A stretch of DNA of 64,000 nucleotides from Bin80 sp965219915 (GTDB taxonomy: Bacteria > Bacteroidota > Rhodothermia > Rhodothermales > Bin80). This document shows positions 27,256 to 37,160 of this stretch, piece by piece; the first letter of the stretch is position 1, and every line of letters begins with the position of its first letter. Made by a program: the position numbers and the translations under genes. Location of the stretch: NCBI GenBank assembly GCA_965219915.1, contig OZ244794.1, forward strand, positions 3,472,001-3,536,000. The letters run 5' to 3'. The notes beneath the pieces are model-generated. The model searched no databases, was not told the DNA's origin, and saw only the letters and a list, made by a program, of their open reading frames with translations.

Positions 27256-29856
27256 ATGTCGACCAGAACCTCGCAGAACGCATCCGCGTGCATCGCGCTC
27301 ACACTGTGCCTCTTGCTTTGCGGCGCGCAGAAGGCCCATGCCCAACAGGAAATCCGCTACCCGCAGCTGTTGGAGCACGATGGCAAACGCTTTGCCGCCT
27401 ACGTCAACGAAATCAACGGCACCCCGACCTGGATCATTGACACCGACTCGTTGGACTTTACGCTCGGCTCTCCGCTGAATCTGTCAACCGAATCCGAAGT
27501 CGAGACAAAGGCGGACGCCTTCGTCGACGCCCACAAGGGTGTATTCGGGCTGGACACGAGGCAGCTGGGTGAGCCATGGATCCTCACAAACGGCAGGATG
27601 TGGTTTGTCCGGTATCCGCAGCTTTACAAAAACTACCGGGTATGGATGGCGGAGCTCGTGGTTTCGGTGTTGTACGACGGCACGCTCGTTGCCGTGTCGG
27701 CCAGCGTCTTCCCCCAGGTGGAAGCAAATACAACCCCCAGCCTCAGCAGCTCGGCCGCGCTACAGGCCGCGTTTGGCGCCGCTGGATTACAGGACCTGAA
27801 AGGGCGGGTAAAGACCGATCTGGTCATCGTGCCCGTGGAACTGGAAGCGTCGTATACCTACGGTCTCGCTTGGGAAGTCAGCGTCTACGACTACGACCGC
27901 GATCCGCCTTTCAGCAAGACGTTCCTGATTGATGCACATTCGGGAAAAGTGCTGGAAGAATACGGCAACGGAGCCGGCGTAACGGATACTGCAGCAGATT
28001 CTCCGGCATTCACCTCAGCAGGCCGTACGGTGCCAGCCCCTTTCGCAAAAGCATTTGAGCCGCGCCGCTTTCCGTTCATGGAAAACGCGGCCGTGTCTGT
28101 GACCAATGCCTGCAGCAGCATTCCGACCAGTGGCGCTCACGGCATTGAAGGTACCATAACCTTGAATACGTCGGCCACACCTAATGATGTCAAACAGAAA
28201 AACTTTGATGAGTCGTACGGGGTGTCGTTCCCGTATGCGAAGTTTTCCGTTGCAAGCAGCGACGGCACTTCCTTCAACTGCACGGGCTACGCGGATGAAA
28301 ACGGCAACTACGCCGCCTACTTTTCCGATGCCGGCACCTATACGATTACCTTCGAAATCGCTACGGACCGGGTTCTCTTGTCCCCTGACGGCGAGGTTAG
28401 CACCTGCGCGTCGCGCCAGAGCTTCACCATGGCAGTCGACGGGACCGAAAAACTGGACTGGGATTGGGACTGGGGTGCGGACGGCGAGGCCGGCGCCTCA
28501 GCGATCGGACTCAACGGCGTCTATTTTACAGATGCGATGTACCGGCACCTGTCAGGGACGCTTGGTGCCAGTATTTTGGACAATCGCACATCCTTCATCA
28601 AGGTCTTATCCAGACGGACCGCATATACTCGCACAGGCGAGCGACCCTCTCTTCCAGGGGAGACTGTACGCCGGGGCTCAACCATTGAATTGGGATACAT
28701 ATATGGAAAGTCAAGCGAGATTCTTCTCCATGAATACGTGCATGACTTGCTGTATGCCCGGCACGGGAAAAGTGCAGAAAGTAACGAGGACGACTACGGA
28801 GCGATAGCGGAGGCAATTCCAGACTTTTTGGCGGCTGATTATACCAGTCATTCCGTCTTCGGAGGCCCCGCGCCCCATGACGATGACGATGCAACAAAGA
28901 GCGACTCGAATATCGTGTGGAGGGATTTGAATCAGACCTGCAAATGGAAGGCAAGTTGCTCAACGCATAAACTCCGAACAGAATTAACGAAATACGAGGA
29001 CTCGATGGCCATATCGGGTGCGCTTTGGGCTATTAGCGGACGCATTGCGGGAAGAGCAAGTAAGCTCCTAATATCGTCGCTCCTGGCGACTTCTACCGAG
29101 AATTACAGGTTTGTGGGAGACGTACGTACGGCTTTGGCCCAGATGGCGACAGAAGGCGAAGATGCCGTTATTGAAACGGCCTTTGTGGCACGGCAGTTAG
29201 ATGGTTCGAATATGCCCACCGGGCTGGGAACTTCTTGTCAAGCGGGGGCCGTTCAGGTGGCCTGGAATGACAACTCCGGTGTGGAGTCCGGTTATGTCGT
29301 GGAACAGAAAGGCACCGATAGCTGGACGCGGGTTACCAGGCTCGGTGAGAATACGTCTGGCTCGGCCATGAGCTATACAATATCCGATTTGGCCTGCACC
29401 GGTTTGACAGCCGAAAACCCGGCACGCTTCCGGGTAGCGGCATTCAAGGTCTTCGGTACCGATACCCTGTGGACCTACTCGGTTGAAACGCAATATCCGC
29501 CCAAGGCGCCAGGCAACAGCCAGTCAAAGCGCTCCACGGTATATTCGTCAGCGCAAGCTGAAGGAGAAGATCCCACGGTTGCGGAACCACCCACGGCCAC
29601 AGAGTTGATCGGCGCGTATCCCAATCCCTTCAACCCGTCCACGGCAATCGACTACAGCCTGCATCGCAAAGGCCACGTTCGGCTGATGGTCTATGACATG
29701 TTGGGACGCAGAGTCGCTGTGCTTGAAGATGCCGTTCGACTGGAGGGGAGATATACGGCCAGATTCGATGCTTCGCAACTTCCGAGCGGCATGTACGTTC
29801 TTCGAATGAAAACGCCCCAGGCAGCTTTCACGCGTATTTTGACACTGCTTAAGTGA
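27256..29856 (+). CDS. T9SS-secreted thermolysin-like (M4/M36-type) metalloprotease
   Basis: About 866 residues. After a signal peptide (start ATG 27256, cut after AQKAHAQ) comes a propeptide region resembling FTP/PepSY, ending FLIDAHSGKVLEEYGNGAG, then a beta-rich insert. The protease domain has the zinc motif HEYVH at residues 492-496 and the third ligand Glu519 in GAIAEAIPDFLA, the GAIxEAIxD signature of gluzincins such as thermolysin and fungalysin; the His-Glu gap is about three residues longer than in thermolysin. A fibronectin III-like segment follows, then a T9SS sorting domain of about 80 residues (IGAYPNPFNPSTAIDY, LPSGMYVLRM). It is probably exported through the SprA pathway to act on outside proteins. 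An upstream in-frame ATG at 27172 gives a poor signal peptide. Confidence 0.87.
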   Translation: MSTRTSQNASACIALTLCLLLCGAQKAHAQQEIRYPQLLEHDGKRFAAYVNEINGTPTWIIDTDSLDFTLGSPLNLSTESEVETKADAFVDAHKGVFGLDTRQLGEPWILTNGRMWFVRYPQLYKNYRVWMAELVVSVLYDGTLVAVSASVFPQVEANTTPSLSSSAALQAAFGAAGLQDLKGRVKTDLVIVPVELEASYTYGLAWEVSVYDYDRDPPFSKTFLIDAHSGKVLEEYGNGAGVTDTAADSPAFTSAGRTVPAPFAKAFEPRRFPFMENAAVSVTNACSSIPTSGAHGIEGTITLNTSATPNDVKQKNFDESYGVSFPYAKFSVASSDGTSFNCTGYADENGNYAAYFSDAGTYTITFEIATDRVLLSPDGEVSTCASRQSFTMAVDGTEKLDWDWDWGADGEAGASAIGLNGVYFTDAMYRHLSGTLGASILDNRTSFIKVLSRRTAYTRTGERPSLPGETVRRGSTIELGYIYGKSSEILLHEYVHDLLYARHGKSAESNEDDYGAIAEAIPDFLAADYTSHSVFGGPAPHDDDDATKSDSNIVWRDLNQTCKWKASCSTHKLRTELTKYEDSMAISGALWAISGRIAGRASKLLISSLLATSTENYRFVGDVRTALAQMATEGEDAVIETAFVARQLDGSNMPTGLGTSCQAGAVQVAWNDNSGVESGYVVEQKGTDSWTRVTRLGENTSGSAMSYTISDLACTGLTAENPARFRVAAFKVFGTDTLWTYSVETQYPPKAPGNSQSKRSTVYSSAQAEGEDPTVAEPPTATELIGAYPNPFNPSTAIDYSLHRKGHVRLMVYDMLGRRVAVLEDAVRLEGRYTARFDASQLPSGMYVLRMKTPQAAFTRILTLLK

Positions 29857-29900
29857 GTTGCACGAAGCATCGCGGTCCGTGCAGGTTGAGTAAAGAGGTC

Positions 29901-31742
29901 ATGCACCGTTTAATACCACTCACGAAGCGTACATTATTGATTAAGGCCATTCTGCTCACGCTGCTGGCCACAGGCGGCGCGTCGGCGCAAAGCTTTCAGC
30001 CCGCCACGTGGATCGTGCCGACCGGGAGAGCGCTTGGAATGGACGTGGGCCCGGAAGGCCACATCTATGTAGGCGGCCTTGACAACGGAACCGACTGGCC
30101 CGGAAGGGTTACGCCAATGTACTCGAATCCATTCGCATTTCTTGCCAGCTATAGTGCCAGCGGGGAATTCCTATGGAGCCGACAATCAATGAATCTCGAC
30201 GGTGTGGCTGGAAGGCCCACGTCAGATATCGTAGATGTGCACGAATTATTAGTCCACGGTGACCGACTGTTCACCATCGAAGGATTGGATGTTTTAATTG
30301 CCACCCACACCGGCGACTGGGGCAAGAGAGGCGGCGTAATGACGGGTATCTACTCTCTGAACAGTGATTCGCTGGCCGCTCTGTTTTTTGGTCAGCGGGA
30401 TTCGACGGCGCAGAGCATTGACCTGTTCGATCCGGCCGGTTTCATCCGGGGAATTGACCTGGATGCCGCTGGCAACCTGTACATTGTTGGCAAATTCCTG
30501 GATACGTTGCGTGTGGCGCCCGCCACGGTGCTATTGCCGCGAGAACCGGAAGAACTTTTTGACCAGCATGTCGCCTTGGTCAGCTACACGCCTGACGGCG
30601 AACTCCGCTGGGCGCAGCGCATCGCTGGCACCAAATCCCAAGGAGAGTGGCGCGAGCAAATCTCGCGCGGAGAGGAAATAAACGCTTGTTTCACGGTTGA
30701 CGATTTGGGCAACGCCCACGTGTGCGGATTATTCCGGAAGGGTACCGTGTTCGGCGAAGGGCAGCCCGACAGTGTGCGGTTTACCGAGAATGCCAGAGCG
30801 GTGGCAGCATTCGATGCCGAAGGGGGCCTGCAATGGGTACGGACCACAACCGAACTGGGCGTGCCCGGAAATGTCGGTCCGTGGACCTTGGTCTCCGATA
30901 ACATGGGCGGCTTTGCTGCCCTTTGGCACAGCCGCGGCCGCCAGGCCGAGCAGCCATTCTCCTTCGTATTCGGCGACACTACGTTTCATCGGCAGCGCGG
31001 CGATCTCAATGTGCTGGCCAAACACTCCGCGGATGGCGCCATCGTCTGGGCGCGGCAGATCGAAAACGACGGAGGCTCTTTGAACATCACCGATCTGGTG
31101 ATTGATCGCCGGGGCCACGTCTACGTGGCAGGCTATCACGACGGCCGCAGGCTTAAAGTGGAAGGCCAAATATTCGTCGACGAGCACAAGACGGACCTGC
31201 ATTCGTGGAGTACCGGATTTGTGCTTCACTATGATGCGAACGGCCAGCTTGTCCGGGTGCTGCATGTGCGCGGCGTAGGCGAAAACAGCCGGGTGCATGC
31301 TCTGGCGCTGGGTGAATCCGATGAGCTGTACGTGGTCGGCTTTATGGAGGACACACGGGAAGTTGACCGCCCGTACATATTGGGACAGGACACGCTGAGC
31401 TCAGACTCCTGGCGGTTGCCGTTTCTGGCCCGTTATGAGTATACGAGTACAAACGTGGAAGACGCGCCGGAATTGCCGAGTAGTGAAATCCGCGTGCTCC
31501 AGTATCCGAACCCGTTCACGGATGCCACCACCATTGGATTCGAATTGCCGACTGAAACGCATGTGCGCCTGCGCGTGTACGACCTACTGGGCCGGGAAAT
31601 CGCTACGCTGGTCGACGACTTTCGGCATACCGGGCAGCATCGTGCGGTTTTCAGGAAGGAGGGTCTACCAAGCGGCACGTACGTCTACCGGCTGGAAGCC
31701 TTGGGTCAGATTCAGCTTGGGCGGATGGTTTTGGTGCGGTAA
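29901..31742 (+). CDS. T9SS-secreted beta-propeller-like (SBBP-type) protein
   Basis: A protein of 613 residues with a signal peptide (LLIKAILLTLLATGGASAQ) and a body of repeated strands of the type GIDLDAAGNLYIVGKF, DLVIDRRGHVYVAGYH and ALALGESDELYVVGF alternating with YTPDGELRWAQRI-like strands, as in beta-propeller (SBBP) repeats. It ends with a T9SS sorting domain (LQYPNPFTDATTIGFEL, VRLRVYDLLGREIATL, LPSGTYVYRLEA). A GTG at 29853 overlaps the protease stop codon and would add 16 residues; the ATG at 29901 gives the better signal. Close packing behind the protease gene suggests one transcript. Binding partner unknown. Confidence 0.85.
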   Translation: MHRLIPLTKRTLLIKAILLTLLATGGASAQSFQPATWIVPTGRALGMDVGPEGHIYVGGLDNGTDWPGRVTPMYSNPFAFLASYSASGEFLWSRQSMNLDGVAGRPTSDIVDVHELLVHGDRLFTIEGLDVLIATHTGDWGKRGGVMTGIYSLNSDSLAALFFGQRDSTAQSIDLFDPAGFIRGIDLDAAGNLYIVGKFLDTLRVAPATVLLPREPEELFDQHVALVSYTPDGELRWAQRIAGTKSQGEWREQISRGEEINACFTVDDLGNAHVCGLFRKGTVFGEGQPDSVRFTENARAVAAFDAEGGLQWVRTTTELGVPGNVGPWTLVSDNMGGFAALWHSRGRQAEQPFSFVFGDTTFHRQRGDLNVLAKHSADGAIVWARQIENDGGSLNITDLVIDRRGHVYVAGYHDGRRLKVEGQIFVDEHKTDLHSWSTGFVLHYDANGQLVRVLHVRGVGENSRVHALALGESDELYVVGFMEDTREVDRPYILGQDTLSSDSWRLPFLARYEYTSTNVEDAPELPSSEIRVLQYPNPFTDATTIGFELPTETHVRLRVYDLLGREIATLVDDFRHTGQHRAVFRKEGLPSGTYVYRLEALGQIQLGRMVLVR

Positions 31743-31960
31743 GGAGTTCAAGAATGAGACAATACACCTGCCCCATACCCTAACAGACACCTCATTGTGA
31801 GTAATCACGAATATGGAAGGCTATTGAGCGGGGCAGTCGAGAATGTACTTCTTGACCACGTCATCTGGATTCTCCGCGGGGTAGGTATTAGCCTCTCCCA
31901 CCGACGCACCCCAATGGATTTGTGCTCTACTCAGCGTAGCTTCTGGAAGTGGGTCTGTCG

Positions 31961-32503
31961 CTAGTTTCCGATCACCCGGTCCGGGTTTGCCCGAACGAAG
32001 GCAGCCCAGTTGTTGTAATGTGACTCCCCCGATTTTTTCCCCGTCACCTCCCGCTCTTTATGACAAAAAGCAACTGCCAGGGCATCCGAGGCATCGTGAG
32101 TTAGCTCGTGATTCAATTCGCCAAATTCCAGTAAACTGCTGACCATATAGGTTACCTGCTGTTTGCTGGCATTACCGTTGCCCGTGACAGATCGCTTAAC
32201 CATTTTGGGCGTGTACTGAGCCACCGACACTCCCTGGTTCAAGACGGCTAGCATTGCCGCGGCCTGGGCCCGGCCAAGCTTAAGCATGGCTTGGGGATTC
32301 CTGCCGTAAACGGGCATTTCGATGCCACAAGTATCGGGTTTTAATTCTTTGACCAGCCGGGTTATTTCGTGATAAATCGCTTGAACACGTACTATATGAT
32401 CACCAGAAAATGCCACTGCCCCAAATCCATAAACCCGATTATTCTCATCAATAATCCCATAACCAGTCTGTAACGAACCGGGGTCAATGCCCAATATTTT
32501 CAT
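31961..32503 (-). CDS. ruvC: Crossover junction endodeoxyribonuclease RuvC
   Basis: RuvC resolves Holliday junctions. The 180 residues begin MKILGIDPGSLQTGYGIID with the first catalytic Asp at residue 7, continue with the Glu in GIEMPVYGRNPQAMLKLG, the YTPKMVKRSVTGNGNASKQQV region, and the last acidic pair in THDASDALAVAFCH. Its ATG shares one base with the yebC stop (TAATG). RuvA and RuvB are not in this window. The tail after KEREVTGKK is a little extended. Confidence 0.95.
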   Translation of the reverse strand: MKILGIDPGSLQTGYGIIDENNRVYGFGAVAFSGDHIVRVQAIYHEITRLVKELKPDTCGIEMPVYGRNPQAMLKLGRAQAAAMLAVLNQGVSVAQYTPKMVKRSVTGNGNASKQQVTYMVSSLLEFGELNHELTHDASDALAVAFCHKEREVTGKKSGESHYNNWAAFVRANPDRVIGN

Positions 32504-33222
32504 TACATCTCGAGGTTTGTGAACACTTCCTGCACATCCTGCAGATCTTCCAGTCTTGTCACGAGTGTCTCGGTCTGACGCACTTGGTCAGTCTCTTTTT
32601 TTACAGCCGCGATCGGAACGCGAACAAGGCGCGCCTCCTCAATTCCTATTCCAGCATTAGCAATCCCGGCCTGAACCGTCTCAAAAGCTTCTACAGGCGT
32701 AATGATCACGAATGTCCCTTCTTCTTTTTCCATATCATCCGCACCATTATCCGCTACCAGTTCCAATAGCTCCAGCTCATCAATGTTCTCTGAATTGACC
32801 TGGATCAACCCTTTGCGCTCAAAGAGATAAGCGACGCTGCCTGATTTAGCCAGACGCCCCCCACTCTTGGCGAAAACACTGCGCACATCGGCAACTGTGC
32901 GATTAGTATTGTCCGTCAGTGCATCAACCATTACCGCCACTCCTTGCGCACTATACCCTTCGTATGTGCACTCCTTGTAATCCTGCCCTTCAATTTCTCC
33001 AGACCCGCGCTTAATTGCCCGTTCGATGTTTTCCTTGGGCATATTCTTACCCTTGGCCTTCTGGATGGCGAGCGAGAGGCGTGCATTCATATCTGGATCC
33101 TTACCACCCTCGCGGGCAGCTACCATGATGTCACGCGTGATCACCGCCCAAGCCTTTGAACGACGGCTGTCGGTGACCGCCTTCTGTCGCTTAACTTTTG
33201 ACCACTTGTTGTGCCCAGCCAT
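32503..33222 (-). CDS. yebC: YebC/PmpR family protein
   Basis: A 239-residue protein of the YebC family, recognised by MAGHNKWSKVKRQKAVTD, the middle GKNMPKENIERAIKRGSGE and ECTYEGYSAQGVAVMVDALT. Members were first described as transcriptional regulators and more recently as ribosome-associated factors helping at difficult peptide motifs. Like its family it sits directly upstream of ruvC, and its start is three bases after the carB stop, making carA-carB-yebC-ruvC a likely operon. Confidence 0.95.
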   Translation of the reverse strand: MAGHNKWSKVKRQKAVTDSRRSKAWAVITRDIMVAAREGGKDPDMNARLSLAIQKAKGKNMPKENIERAIKRGSGEIEGQDYKECTYEGYSAQGVAVMVDALTDNTNRTVADVRSVFAKSGGRLAKSGSVAYLFERKGLIQVNSENIDELELLELVADNGADDMEKEEGTFVIITPVEAFETVQAGIANAGIGIEEARLVRVPIAAVKKETDQVRQTETLVTRLEDLQDVQEVFTNLEM

Positions 33223-33225
33223 CTG

Positions 33226-36057
33226 CTAACGGGAAAGGTAGAGGTTACGCATTTCGTACGGACGCTCGAAGTGGCTGTCCGTGAGCGCATCCACAAATAC
33301 AATGGTCTCGCCCGTGGATTTCATTTCTGGACCAAGCTCCTTGCGTACTTCCGGGAATTTGGACCACGAGAAAACGGGTTCTTTGATTGCATATCCTTTC
33401 AAACTGGAATCCAATGCGCCCTCGGCCCTGAAATCTTTGAGTTTGGCTCCCAGAATAACTTTGCTGGCAATTCGGGACACCGGTATCCCCGTTGCCTTCG
33501 CGACGAACGGAACCGTTCGCGACGCACGGGGATTGGCTTCAATCACGTAAACCTTATCTCCCTGCACAACCATTTGTACATTCATTAGTCCCAGCACCTC
33601 CAACCGATTGGCGATAGCTATGGCGTATTTCTTAATGTCTTCAATGACTGATTCGCTCAGGGAATACGGTGGTAGAACCGCTGTGGAATCACCGGAGTGC
33701 ACACCCGCAGGTTCAATATGCTGCATGATCCCGGTAATCCATACATCGCCATCAGCATCGCGTACAGCATCTACATCAATCTCGATACCATTGTTTAAGA
33801 ATAGATCAAGAAGAATCTCGTTGTCAGGCAGCAGCGTGTAGATATCGGTTACGTAACGCTCAACCTCTTCTTTATTGATGGCAATTCTCATCCCCTGCCC
33901 CCCCAGAACATAACTGGGGCGCACAAGAATTGGATATCCGATCGATTCGGCTACGCGCACCGCCTCGTATACCGTCTGAGCCATGCCGTACGGTGGAAAG
34001 GGGATGTCAAGCTCTTTGAGAATCTCGGAAAACTTTCCTCGGTTCTCGGCCAGATCCATAAGCTCATAAGATGTACCAAATATTTTTATTCCCCGCTCAG
34101 AGAGCTTACCTGCCAGCTTTAGTGCAGTCTGCCCACCGAGTTGAACAATGACGCCCTTGGGATTCTCGTGTTCAATGATATCCAGCACACGCTCCCAGAA
34201 TACAGGTTCAAAGTAAAGCTTATCCGCGATATCAAAATCCGTCGAGACGGTTTCTGGGTTACAGTTAATCATGATGGCCTCGTAACCCATTTCCTGGACC
34301 GCCTGCACTCCGTGGACGCAAGAATAATCGAACTCAATCCCTTGGCCAATTCGGTTGGGTCCGCTGCCAAGAATGATGACCTTCTCCCGGTTGGAGACCG
34401 GGCTCTCTGATGCACTTTCGTAGGAGGAGTAGAAGTATGGCGTGGCCGCCGGAAACTCTCCGGCACATGTATCAACCAAGAGGAATTGGGGACTCACGTT
34501 TTGGGACAGACGGTACTGACGCACCTCTTCTTCGCTCACTTCGTCCGCTACGAGCCACGCAATCTGGACATCCGAATAGCCGTGCTGTTTGAGGTCCAGC
34601 ATTTGCTCTGGCGTGACATCTTGTAGACGTAATCTTTGGAGTGCTTTTTCCAGGTCAACAAGCATCCTTATCCGCTGTAAGAACCAAGGATCAACGCGCG
34701 TAATGTCATACACTTCATCCATAGAAGCACCATGCATAAATGCGTTCCTGATCTGGAGAGTCCGATCCCAGTATGACTTGCGCAGACGCTCGCGCACATC
34801 AGGGCGAGTAGGATTGTCTCGGTCTGCCCCTAGCCCTGCGTAACCGATCTCCAAGCTCTGCCATGCTTTCTGCAGACTTTCTGTGAAAGTTCTCCCAATG
34901 GACATTACTTCCCCAACCGCTTTCATCTGCGTAGTCAGCTCCTCATCTACACCTTCAAATTTTTCGAAATTCCAACGGGGAATCTTGGTTACCACATAAT
35001 CGATTGCCGGCTCAAAACAGGCGCTCGTAGTTTCGGTAACGTCGTTTTTTAGCTCATCCAGAGTATATCCAACAGCGAGTCTGGCAGCAACTTTCGCAAT
35101 TGGATATCCGGTAGCTTTTGACGCCAGAGCGGATGAACGGGAGACCCGTGGGTTAATTTCGATGGCAATCATGCGTCCGTCCACCGGGTTAATCCCAAAC
35201 TGCACGTTACAGCCGCCAGCGAAGGTTCCAATAGACCTCATCATGCGAATAGCTGTGTCCCGCATATGTTGGAACTGCTTATCCGTAAGCGTCTGGGAGG
35301 GGGCTACTGTCACCGAATCTCCCGTATGGACGCCCATGGGATCCACGTTTTCAATTGTACAGATTATGATCACGTTTTCATTACTGTCACGCAGCAATTC
35401 CAACTCAAATTCCTTCCATCCATACACACATTCTTCCACGAGGACCTCATGGACCGGGGAGAGTTCAAGTCCCCGCATAACTTTTCTCTGCAACTCCCTG
35501 GGGCTCCATATAATTCCACCGCCTGCGCCGCCCAATGTAAATGATGGCCGAATAACCACCGGTAAACCACCAAGGGATTGTATGACCTCCTTCGCTTCCA
35601 ATAGACTCCTCGCCACCTGGCTTCGCGCTTGATCCACACCAATCTGTTCCATCAGATCGCGAAACTGCTGTCGATCCTCTGTAATATGGATTGCATCTAT
35701 GTCTACGCCAATCACTTTCACACCCTGCGCCTCCCAGAATCCCTGTCGTTGTAACTCATCAGCCAAGTTCAGACCCGTCTGTCCTCCCATGGTTGGCAGC
35801 ACGGCATCGGGACGCTCCTTTTCCACGATCCTGCGGATGGATGGCGCCGTCAACTCCTCCAAGTAAATTCTATCCGCCGTAATGGGGTCGGTCATGATCG
35901 TAGCGGGGTTAGAATTGACGAGCACGACCTCGTACCCTTCGTTGCGGAGTGCCCTACAGGCTTGCGTACCTGAGTAGTCAAACTCACACGCTTGGCCAAT
36001 AATTATGGGGCCCGACCCGATCAGCAAAATCTTGTGAATATCCGTGCGCCGTGGCAT
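33226..36057 (-). CDS. carB: Carbamoyl-phosphate synthase large subunit, lacking the C-terminal MGS domain
   Basis: CarB makes carbamoyl phosphate for pyrimidines and arginine from bicarbonate, ATP and the ammonia delivered by CarA. Both synthetase halves are present: IGSGPIIIGQACEFDYSG at the start and ILGSGPNRIGQGIEFDYS at about residue 565, each with its ATP-grasp part (RPSFTLGGAGGG and RPSYVLGGQGMR). The family usually has about 1,050-1,080 residues; this one has 943 and stops soon after ELGPEMKSTGE, with a short tail ending NLYLSR, so the allosteric MGS-like domain is missing. There is no room for it before yebC. The ATG at 36057 overlaps the carA stop (TGATG). Confidence 0.93.
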   Translation of the reverse strand: MPRRTDIHKILLIGSGPIIIGQACEFDYSGTQACRALRNEGYEVVLVNSNPATIMTDPITADRIYLEELTAPSIRRIVEKERPDAVLPTMGGQTGLNLADELQRQGFWEAQGVKVIGVDIDAIHITEDRQQFRDLMEQIGVDQARSQVARSLLEAKEVIQSLGGLPVVIRPSFTLGGAGGGIIWSPRELQRKVMRGLELSPVHEVLVEECVYGWKEFELELLRDSNENVIIICTIENVDPMGVHTGDSVTVAPSQTLTDKQFQHMRDTAIRMMRSIGTFAGGCNVQFGINPVDGRMIAIEINPRVSRSSALASKATGYPIAKVAARLAVGYTLDELKNDVTETTSACFEPAIDYVVTKIPRWNFEKFEGVDEELTTQMKAVGEVMSIGRTFTESLQKAWQSLEIGYAGLGADRDNPTRPDVRERLRKSYWDRTLQIRNAFMHGASMDEVYDITRVDPWFLQRIRMLVDLEKALQRLRLQDVTPEQMLDLKQHGYSDVQIAWLVADEVSEEEVRQYRLSQNVSPQFLLVDTCAGEFPAATPYFYSSYESASESPVSNREKVIILGSGPNRIGQGIEFDYSCVHGVQAVQEMGYEAIMINCNPETVSTDFDIADKLYFEPVFWERVLDIIEHENPKGVIVQLGGQTALKLAGKLSERGIKIFGTSYELMDLAENRGKFSEILKELDIPFPPYGMAQTVYEAVRVAESIGYPILVRPSYVLGGQGMRIAINKEEVERYVTDIYTLLPDNEILLDLFLNNGIEIDVDAVRDADGDVWITGIMQHIEPAGVHSGDSTAVLPPYSLSESVIEDIKKYAIAIANRLEVLGLMNVQMVVQGDKVYVIEANPRASRTVPFVAKATGIPVSRIASKVILGAKLKDFRAEGALDSSLKGYAIKEPVFSWSKFPEVRKELGPEMKSTGETIVFVDALTDSHFERPYEMRNLYLSR

Positions 36058-37160
36058 CAATCAGAATCTGATTTTGAACACATCTGCAAGTATTCCTCAA
36101 ATAAATAGCGACTGTCATGAGGCCCCGGAGATGCCTCTGGATGATACTGAACACTGAATCCCTGAAAACCTTCGAAACGCAGACCTTCTATTGTCTGGTC
36201 ATTCAGGTTTACATGAGAGATGTTCGCCAACTCACTGGAAACGGACCCCGGATCTACCGAGAACCCATGGTTCTGCGTGGTAACCTCCACTCTTCCCGTC
36301 TTCATATTCTTTACAGGTTGGTTAGCACCTCTGTGGCCTACATACATCTTGAACACCCCCAATCCCTGTGCTAGAGCCATAAGCTGGTGCCCTAGGCAAA
36401 TTCCAAAGAGCGGTATGCCGGTGCTCATTGCTTCCCGAACACAGCCGATCGCTTCCGGCATAACTCTTGGATCCCCGGGGCCATTCGAAAAGAACAAACC
36501 ATCGGGTGACCAGGCCAGTGCGTCCTTGAGCGACGTTTGTCCGGGAAAAACTTTTACACTACATCCCAAGCCTGCAAACGTACGCAGAATGTTAGTCTTG
36601 ACCCCAAAATCATACACCGCTATGCGTGGACCAACTGTATCCGAAAAGGTGTATGGTTCGCTGCAGGTTACCCGGGAAGCCAGCTCCAGTCCATCCATAC
36701 TAGGCCATGCCCGTGCTTTTTCTACTAGTGAAGAACCATCCAGGTCTGTGGACGAAATCACTGCGTTCATGACACCACTTTTCCGAATATGCAGAACCAG
36801 TTTGCGGGTATCTACACCTGTGATGCCAACCAAGCCATGTCTGACCATATAGTTGTGCAAGGACTCTTGCGCCAATAAATTGGAATATTCGCGCGAAAAG
36901 GCCCGCACAACCAATGCGGAAACCATCGGCTTAGCCGCCTCCGTATCGTCGTCGTGAGCACCATAATTGCCTATGTGGGGATAGGTCATCATCATGATCT
37001 GCCCATGATAGGAGGGATCAGTAAGGATTTCCTGATACCCTGTCATGCTTGTATTAAAGCAGAGTTCGCCACCGCTTTCTCCGCTGGCACCGATGGCTGT
37101 GCCCACCACTACAGTTCCGTCGGCCAGCGCCAACTTGGAGGATTGTGGTTCGAAACCCAT
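36057..37160 (-). CDS. carA: Carbamoyl-phosphate synthase small subunit
   Basis: CarA hydrolyses glutamine and feeds ammonia to CarB. From the ATG at 37160 it has 367 residues, the normal length; a longer frame exists upstream but the added 43 residues are unlike the family. Features are LALADGTVVVGTAIG, FNTSMTGYQEILTDPSY, the glutaminase nucleophile in FGICLGHQLMALA, and the His/Glu pair in QYHPEASPGPHDS. The linker QNHGFSVD is typical. Its stop overlaps the carB start by one base. Confidence 0.95.
   Translation of the reverse strand: MGFEPQSSKLALADGTVVVGTAIGASGESGGELCFNTSMTGYQEILTDPSYHGQIMMMTYPHIGNYGAHDDDTEAAKPMVSALVVRAFSREYSNLLAQESLHNYMVRHGLVGITGVDTRKLVLHIRKSGVMNAVISSTDLDGSSLVEKARAWPSMDGLELASRVTCSEPYTFSDTVGPRIAVYDFGVKTNILRTFAGLGCSVKVFPGQTSLKDALAWSPDGLFFSNGPGDPRVMPEAIGCVREAMSTGIPLFGICLGHQLMALAQGLGVFKMYVGHRGANQPVKNMKTGRVEVTTQNHGFSVDPGSVSSELANISHVNLNDQTIEGLRFEGFQGFSVQYHPEASPGPHDSRYLFEEYLQMCSKSDSD

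Noticed and set aside
23767..31742. tRNA-Ser as an integration site of an island reaching to 31.7 kb
   Set aside because: The tRNA is on the minus strand, so its 3' end points away from the block; no integrase gene or repeated tRNA end was found.
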